Part shown: positions 6,589-9,100 of the stretch, piece by piece
Numbering within the stretch: the first letter of the stretch is position 1
How the letters are laid out: every line of letters starts with the position of its first letter
Assembly (NCBI GenBank): GCA_946481035.1
Contig: CAMLNK010000093.1
Coordinates: 1-9,100, forward strand
Length of the DNA: 9,100 nt
Direction of reading: 5' to 3'
Origin: an uncultured Dyadobacter sp.
GTDB lineage: Bacteria; Bacteroidota; Bacteroidia; Cytophagales; Spirosomataceae
Position numbers and translations under genes: made by a program
The notes under the pieces: model-generated
Seen by the model: the letters and a program-made list of their open reading frames with translations, nothing else
The model's database searches: none
Told to the model about the DNA's origin: nothing

Positions 6589-6603
6589 CAAGCAAATACT
6601 TGC
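6562..6603. promoter_or_regulatory. Operator array for the ArsR-type repressor
   Basis: Two near-identical 16-bp palindromes, GCAAGTAAATACTTGC (6562-6577) and GCAAGCAAATACTTGC (6588-6603), differ at one base and are offset by 26 bp. A third, overlapping palindrome, TATTTGCAAGCAAATA (6583-6598), lies across the -7 box. Five half-sites of the type GCAARTA/TAYTTGC can be counted. Winged-helix ArsR dimers bind such palindromes, and their position over the promoter of the arsR-type gene itself implies autorepression. The binding protein is inferred from adjacency. Confidence 0.7.
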
Positions 6604-6609
6604 CTATTT

Positions 6610-6942
6610 ATGAGAGCACGAAGAGATGTATATCAAGCCATTGCCGATCCTACCCGCCGGGCGATCATCGGCATGCTGGCCGGGCAGCCACAGAATGTAA
6701 ATGCGATTGCCGAGCAGTTCGATATGACGCGCCAGGCCATTTCCCTCCATGTCAAAATTCTGACTGATTGCGGGCTGATCTTTATCCGAAAAGAGGGTAG
6801 GGACCATATTTGCGAAGCCCGGCTCGACAGCCTCAGCGAGGTGTCGGTGTGGGTAGAGCAATACAAAAAGCATTGGGAAAGCAAACTGGATTCATTGGAA
6901 AGCTATTTGGAACAACTAAAAAAAGAGCGATATGGAAAATGA
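6610..6942 (+). CDS. ArsR-family winged-helix transcriptional repressor
   Basis: A 110-residue regulator. The upstream in-frame TTG at 6574 would lie inside the operator and before the predicted transcription start, so ATG 6610 is chosen. The opening RRDVYQAIADPTRRAIIGML is the standard ArsR start; residues 31-57 form the helix-turn-helix (AIAEQFDMTRQAISLHVKIL, then DCGLI), and the wing is IRKEGRDHICEA. The C-terminal helix WVEQYKKHWESKLDSLESYL matches the ArsR subgroup that travels with SRPBCC genes. The metal-binding ELCVCDL motif of classical arsenic sensors is absent and only two cysteines (54 and 68) remain, so metal sensing is not supported. It is the first gene of a three-gene operon, overlapping the next by 11 nt, and probably represses its own promoter through the palindromes just upstream. 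The inducer is unknown. Confidence 0.92.
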   Translation: MRARRDVYQAIADPTRRAIIGMLAGQPQNVNAIAEQFDMTRQAISLHVKILTDCGLIFIRKEGRDHICEARLDSLSEVSVWVEQYKKHWESKLDSLESYLEQLKKERYGK

Positions 6943-7402
6943 AAAAAGCAGCACGCACGACCGCGAACTGATTATTACACGCAAACTGAACGCGCCTGTA
7001 GAGCTGGTCTGGGAAGTGTGGACCCAGCCCGAACATATTGCCAAATGGTGGGGACCCAACGGTTTCACCAACACGATCACGACGATGGACCTTGTGCCGG
7101 GCGGCGTATGGGAGCTCGTTATGCACGGCCCCGATGGAAAAGATTATCAGAACAGGAGTATATTTAAGGAGGTTGTTCCCTTAAAAAAGATTGTATATCA
7201 GCATTTTGCACCCAGTTTTTTGACCACCGTAGAGTTTGAAGCACAGGGCCAGGAGACGTTCCTCCGCTGGCATATGCTGTTCGAATCGGCGGAGCAGATG
7301 ATCCGGATCGTGAAATCGAACAATGCGGCCGAAGGTTTGAAACAGAATGTCGAAAAGCTCTCTGTTTACCTGGAAGGCAGGAAAACGGCCCGGCAATTAT
7401 GA
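6932..7402 (+). CDS. SRPBCC (AHSA1/START-like) domain protein
   Basis: A 156-residue single-domain protein. The family signature is clear: ITRKLNAPVELVWEVWTQPE followed by HIAKWWGPNGF (Trp39-Trp40-Gly41-Pro42), then VPGGVWELVMHGPDG, SIFKEVVPLKKIVY and a C-terminal helix WHMLFESAEQM onward to EKLSVYLEG. The SRPBCC fold is a deep hydrophobic pocket that binds lipids or other small hydrophobic molecules; most AHSA1-like bacterial members have no known ligand. The start codon overlaps the ArsR gene by 11 nt and its stop overlaps the next start by 4 nt, so translation is likely coupled. An ArsR repressor paired with an SRPBCC protein is a widespread arrangement. The protein is predicted to be cytoplasmic, with no signal peptide. 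Length is normal for the family. Confidence 0.92.
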   Translation: MENEKSSTHDRELIITRKLNAPVELVWEVWTQPEHIAKWWGPNGFTNTITTMDLVPGGVWELVMHGPDGKDYQNRSIFKEVVPLKKIVYQHFAPSFLTTVEFEAQGQETFLRWHMLFESAEQMIRIVKSNNAAEGLKQNVEKLSVYLEGRKTARQL

Positions 7403-8253
7403 AAGCGCTGGTCGTATCATTGCTCGGTGCAATGTTGAATTTATCCGTTCAAGCACAACAAACTAATATGGAGCAGCCAAAAACCACCGGTTATGCGCCC
7501 GTCAACGGGCTGAAAATGTATTATGAGGTTTATGGAAACGGTGAAATTCCGTTGGTACTCATTCACGGCGGTGGCTCGACGATCGAAACGACGTTTGGCA
7601 ACATTCTCCCTAAACTCGCCGCATTCAGCAAGATTATCGCCGTTGAATTGCAGGCTCACGGGCGCACGAGCGACCGCGACGCGCCCGAGTCGTTTCAGCA
7701 GGATGCCGACGATGTGGCTGTATTGCTGGGGCATTTGAAAATTGAAAAAGCCAATGTGCTGGGTTTCAGCGACGGCGGTTGCACGACAATGCAGCTGGCC
7801 GGTCGCCATCCCGAGCTGATCAATAAGATTATCGTCGTGGCTTCCAACTACACCCGGGCCGGGATGATCGATGGTTTCTTTGAAATGATGGACAATGCGT
7901 CGCTCGATAATATGCCCGCGCCCCTGAAAGAATATTATCTCAAAGTAAATCCCGATCCGAAGGGCTTGCAAACGATGTTCAACAAAGACCGTGAGCGCCG
8001 CCGCACCTTCGCCGACTGGCCCCAAAGTGACCTCACGCGCATACAGGCGCCCGCGCTGATCATGACGGGCGACAAGGATGTGATCAAAACAGAGCATATT
8101 GTCGAAATCTCAAAGCTTATCCCGAAAGCGGAACTGGTGATCCTTCCGGGCGTGCACGGCGCATTGCTGGGTGAGATTTGCACCGCAAAAGCGGGTAGTA
8201 AGCAGCCCGAAGTCACGGCAACGCTCGTAAAGGAATTTCTTCAAGAAAACTAA
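7399..8253 (+). CDS. Exported alpha/beta-hydrolase
   Basis: A 284-residue protein with a signal peptide (MKALVVSLLGAMLNLSVQAQ, cleavage near residue 19-20) followed by a single alpha/beta-hydrolase domain. Visible elements are LVLIHGGG (oxyanion loop, His56-Gly59), VLGFSDGG with nucleophile Ser124, acid Asp227 in MTGDKD, and His253 in LPGVHG. The triad is complete. The closest general type is the epoxide-hydrolase/carboxylesterase-like alpha/beta-hydrolase 1 family; the substrate cannot be told. The start ATG overlaps the SRPBCC stop (ATGA), so it belongs to the ArsR operon. A secreted enzyme coupled to a cytoplasmic SRPBCC protein is somewhat unusual. Its stop overlaps that of the convergent gene. 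An alternative start at Met24 would make it cytoplasmic, but the signal peptide and the overlap favour 7399. Confidence 0.9.
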   Translation: MKALVVSLLGAMLNLSVQAQQTNMEQPKTTGYAPVNGLKMYYEVYGNGEIPLVLIHGGGSTIETTFGNILPKLAAFSKIIAVELQAHGRTSDRDAPESFQQDADDVAVLLGHLKIEKANVLGFSDGGCTTMQLAGRHPELINKIIVVASNYTRAGMIDGFFEMMDNASLDNMPAPLKEYYLKVNPDPKGLQTMFNKDRERRRTFADWPQSDLTRIQAPALIMTGDKDVIKTEHIVEISKLIPKAELVILPGVHGALLGEICTAKAGSKQPEVTATLVKEFLQEN

Positions 8254-9100
8254 TCGGTCAATACCTCCCGGACCCTTGTCCATTTAATTTCCGGATGGCG
8301 TGCATTATCCAGCGGTTCTAATTTCGGCAACCCGCTGAGCATATCGTGAAGATATTGCATACCCTGCCAGGGAGGGAATACCTCGTCCCTGGCGGGTGCG
8401 ATCGTACGCATAATGCGGATCATCGTCGCCAGAAAGCTTAACCCGCCAATTCGCCAAAGACCAAATTCCTTTCCGTATGCCTGGTTTGCCGCCCGCTGCA
8501 AATCCCGGATGGTCGCTACCTCGCCGGCGATGCGCAAAAACCGAGGCGCCTGGGAGTCCAGCGCGGTCGCGGCGGTAAATGCGGCGGTGTTGGCCAGAGT
8601 TGTAAAATCCATCGGCTGGTCGGCATTGCCCCAGTAGATTACGCGGTGTAGTTTGGGAAGTATCAACGGCGCCTGGTCTTTGAGGAGGTCGGTAAACATG
8701 CCGTTGAGAACGGATACGGCGTGAATCGGCGTATTATCCAGCACCGAGGCGAATTCCCTGCGAATATCGAGGTTACGGTTCGAGCCATCGGGAAGTTTCA
8801 TATAATCAATGCAATAGTCTGAGGGGATAAACCGCGGCACGCCCGCATTGAGCGCCGCTTTGAGCAGATCGGATTGCGTTTCGACGATCACGTCCCGCAA
8901 CCCCGACAATGCCGAAACGACGCATTGCGCGTTGCTCAACGCTTCGGTGAGCATCACGGTGTTTTGATAATCGACCGGGATCACCATCGCGCCCGCTTTT
9001 TCCAGCGGCGCCGTTTTGGCCAGGGGGGTGTCCCTTCGCACGAGCGCCTTCACGTGCGCATGCCGCGCGAGAAGCTCCCTGACGATTAGTGTTCCCAAGC
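8250..9100 (-). CDS. NmrA-like NAD(P)-binding protein (partial, N-terminus off the window)
   Basis: 283 codons including the stop lie in the window; the frame is open to the right edge. The first visible residues, LGTLIVRELLARHAHVKALVRR, are the helix and second strand just after the Rossmann GxxGxxG loop, so about 10-20 residues are missing. The minus-strand TTG at 9096-9098 is a leucine codon, not a start. Further NmrA/isoflavone-reductase-like features are VIPVDYQNTVMLTEAL (NADPH-specificity region and first substrate helix), CVVSALSG, LLKAALNAGVPRFIPSDY (the RFIPS segment of the family) and VLNGMFTDLL. Such atypical short-chain dehydrogenase proteins bind NADP(H) and act as reductases or redox sensors; the visible part does not tell which. 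It is convergent to the hydrolase, with overlapping stop codons. Confidence 0.88.
   Translation of the reverse strand, partial: LGTLIVRELLARHAHVKALVRRDTPLAKTAPLEKAGAMVIPVDYQNTVMLTEALSNAQCVVSALSGLRDVIVETQSDLLKAALNAGVPRFIPSDYCIDYMKLPDGSNRNLDIRREFASVLDNTPIHAVSVLNGMFTDLLKDQAPLILPKLHRVIYWGNADQPMDFTTLANTAAFTAATALDSQAPRFLRIAGEVATIRDLQRAANQAYGKEFGLWRIGGLSFLATMIRIMRTIAPARDEVFPPWQGMQYLHDMLSGLPKLEPLDNARHPEIKWTRVREVLTD

Noticed and set aside
7441..8097. 218-residue minus-strand open frame inside the exported hydrolase gene
   Set aside because: The plus-strand frame has a complete hydrolase triad and a signal peptide; the opposite frame has no recognisable domain.
8236..8248. TTTCTT-C-AAGAAA palindrome at the end of the hydrolase gene as a terminator
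   Set aside because: The centre is a single base and the arms are A/T only; it cannot form a stable hairpin and lies within the coding sequence.

Overview
The window looks like a chromosomal segment of a Bacteroidota bacterium, probably a Cytophagales-type organism such as a Dyadobacter relative; the genus is a guess. Supporting signs are a LytTR regulator, a cupin-type AraC regulator, a secreted VWA protein with a Pro/Lys linker and DTVYV repeats, promoter boxes of the Bacteroidota type (TTG, about 20 nt, TAnnTTTG), and genes that mostly lack Shine-Dalgarno sequences. I see no tRNA, rRNA, CRISPR array, transposase or integrase, and nothing clearly phage-derived.

Left part (1-4167, all +). 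The C-terminal LytTR DNA-binding domain of a response regulator is cut by the left edge. Next is an AraC-family regulator whose second helix-turn-helix ends early; the missing helix can be read in the +1 frame just past the break, so it is probably frameshifted. Then comes a 938-residue exported protein with two diverged copies of a roughly 290-residue alpha-helical module, a charged proline-rich linker, and a C-terminal von Willebrand A domain with a complete-looking MIDAS metal site. A nested inverted repeat lies in front of this gene.

Middle part (4302-5964). A protein with about seven membrane segments fused to an extracytoplasmic alpha/beta-hydrolase (Ser-Asp-His triad) is followed by a 250-bp non-coding stretch. 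That stretch holds a perfect 13-bp palindrome, a short run of TGAC motifs spaced about 10 bp apart, and a strong terminator serving the gene on the other strand.

Right part (5965-9100). A PhnB-like VOC protein on the minus strand is divergent from a tight three-gene operon: an ArsR-type repressor, an AHSA1-type SRPBCC protein (11-nt overlap) and an exported alpha/beta-hydrolase (4-nt ATGA overlap). The operon promoter is embedded in an array of GCAAGTA/TACTTGC half-sites, which suggests autorepression by the ArsR protein. The last gene, an NmrA-like NAD(P)-binding protein on the minus strand, converges on the operon with overlapping stop codons and runs off the right edge.

The ArsR, SRPBCC and VOC grouping is a common bacterial neighbourhood of poorly defined function. 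The least ordinary items are the duplicated-module VWA protein, the membrane-hydrolase fusion, the promoter inside an operator array, and the probable frameshift in the AraC gene.
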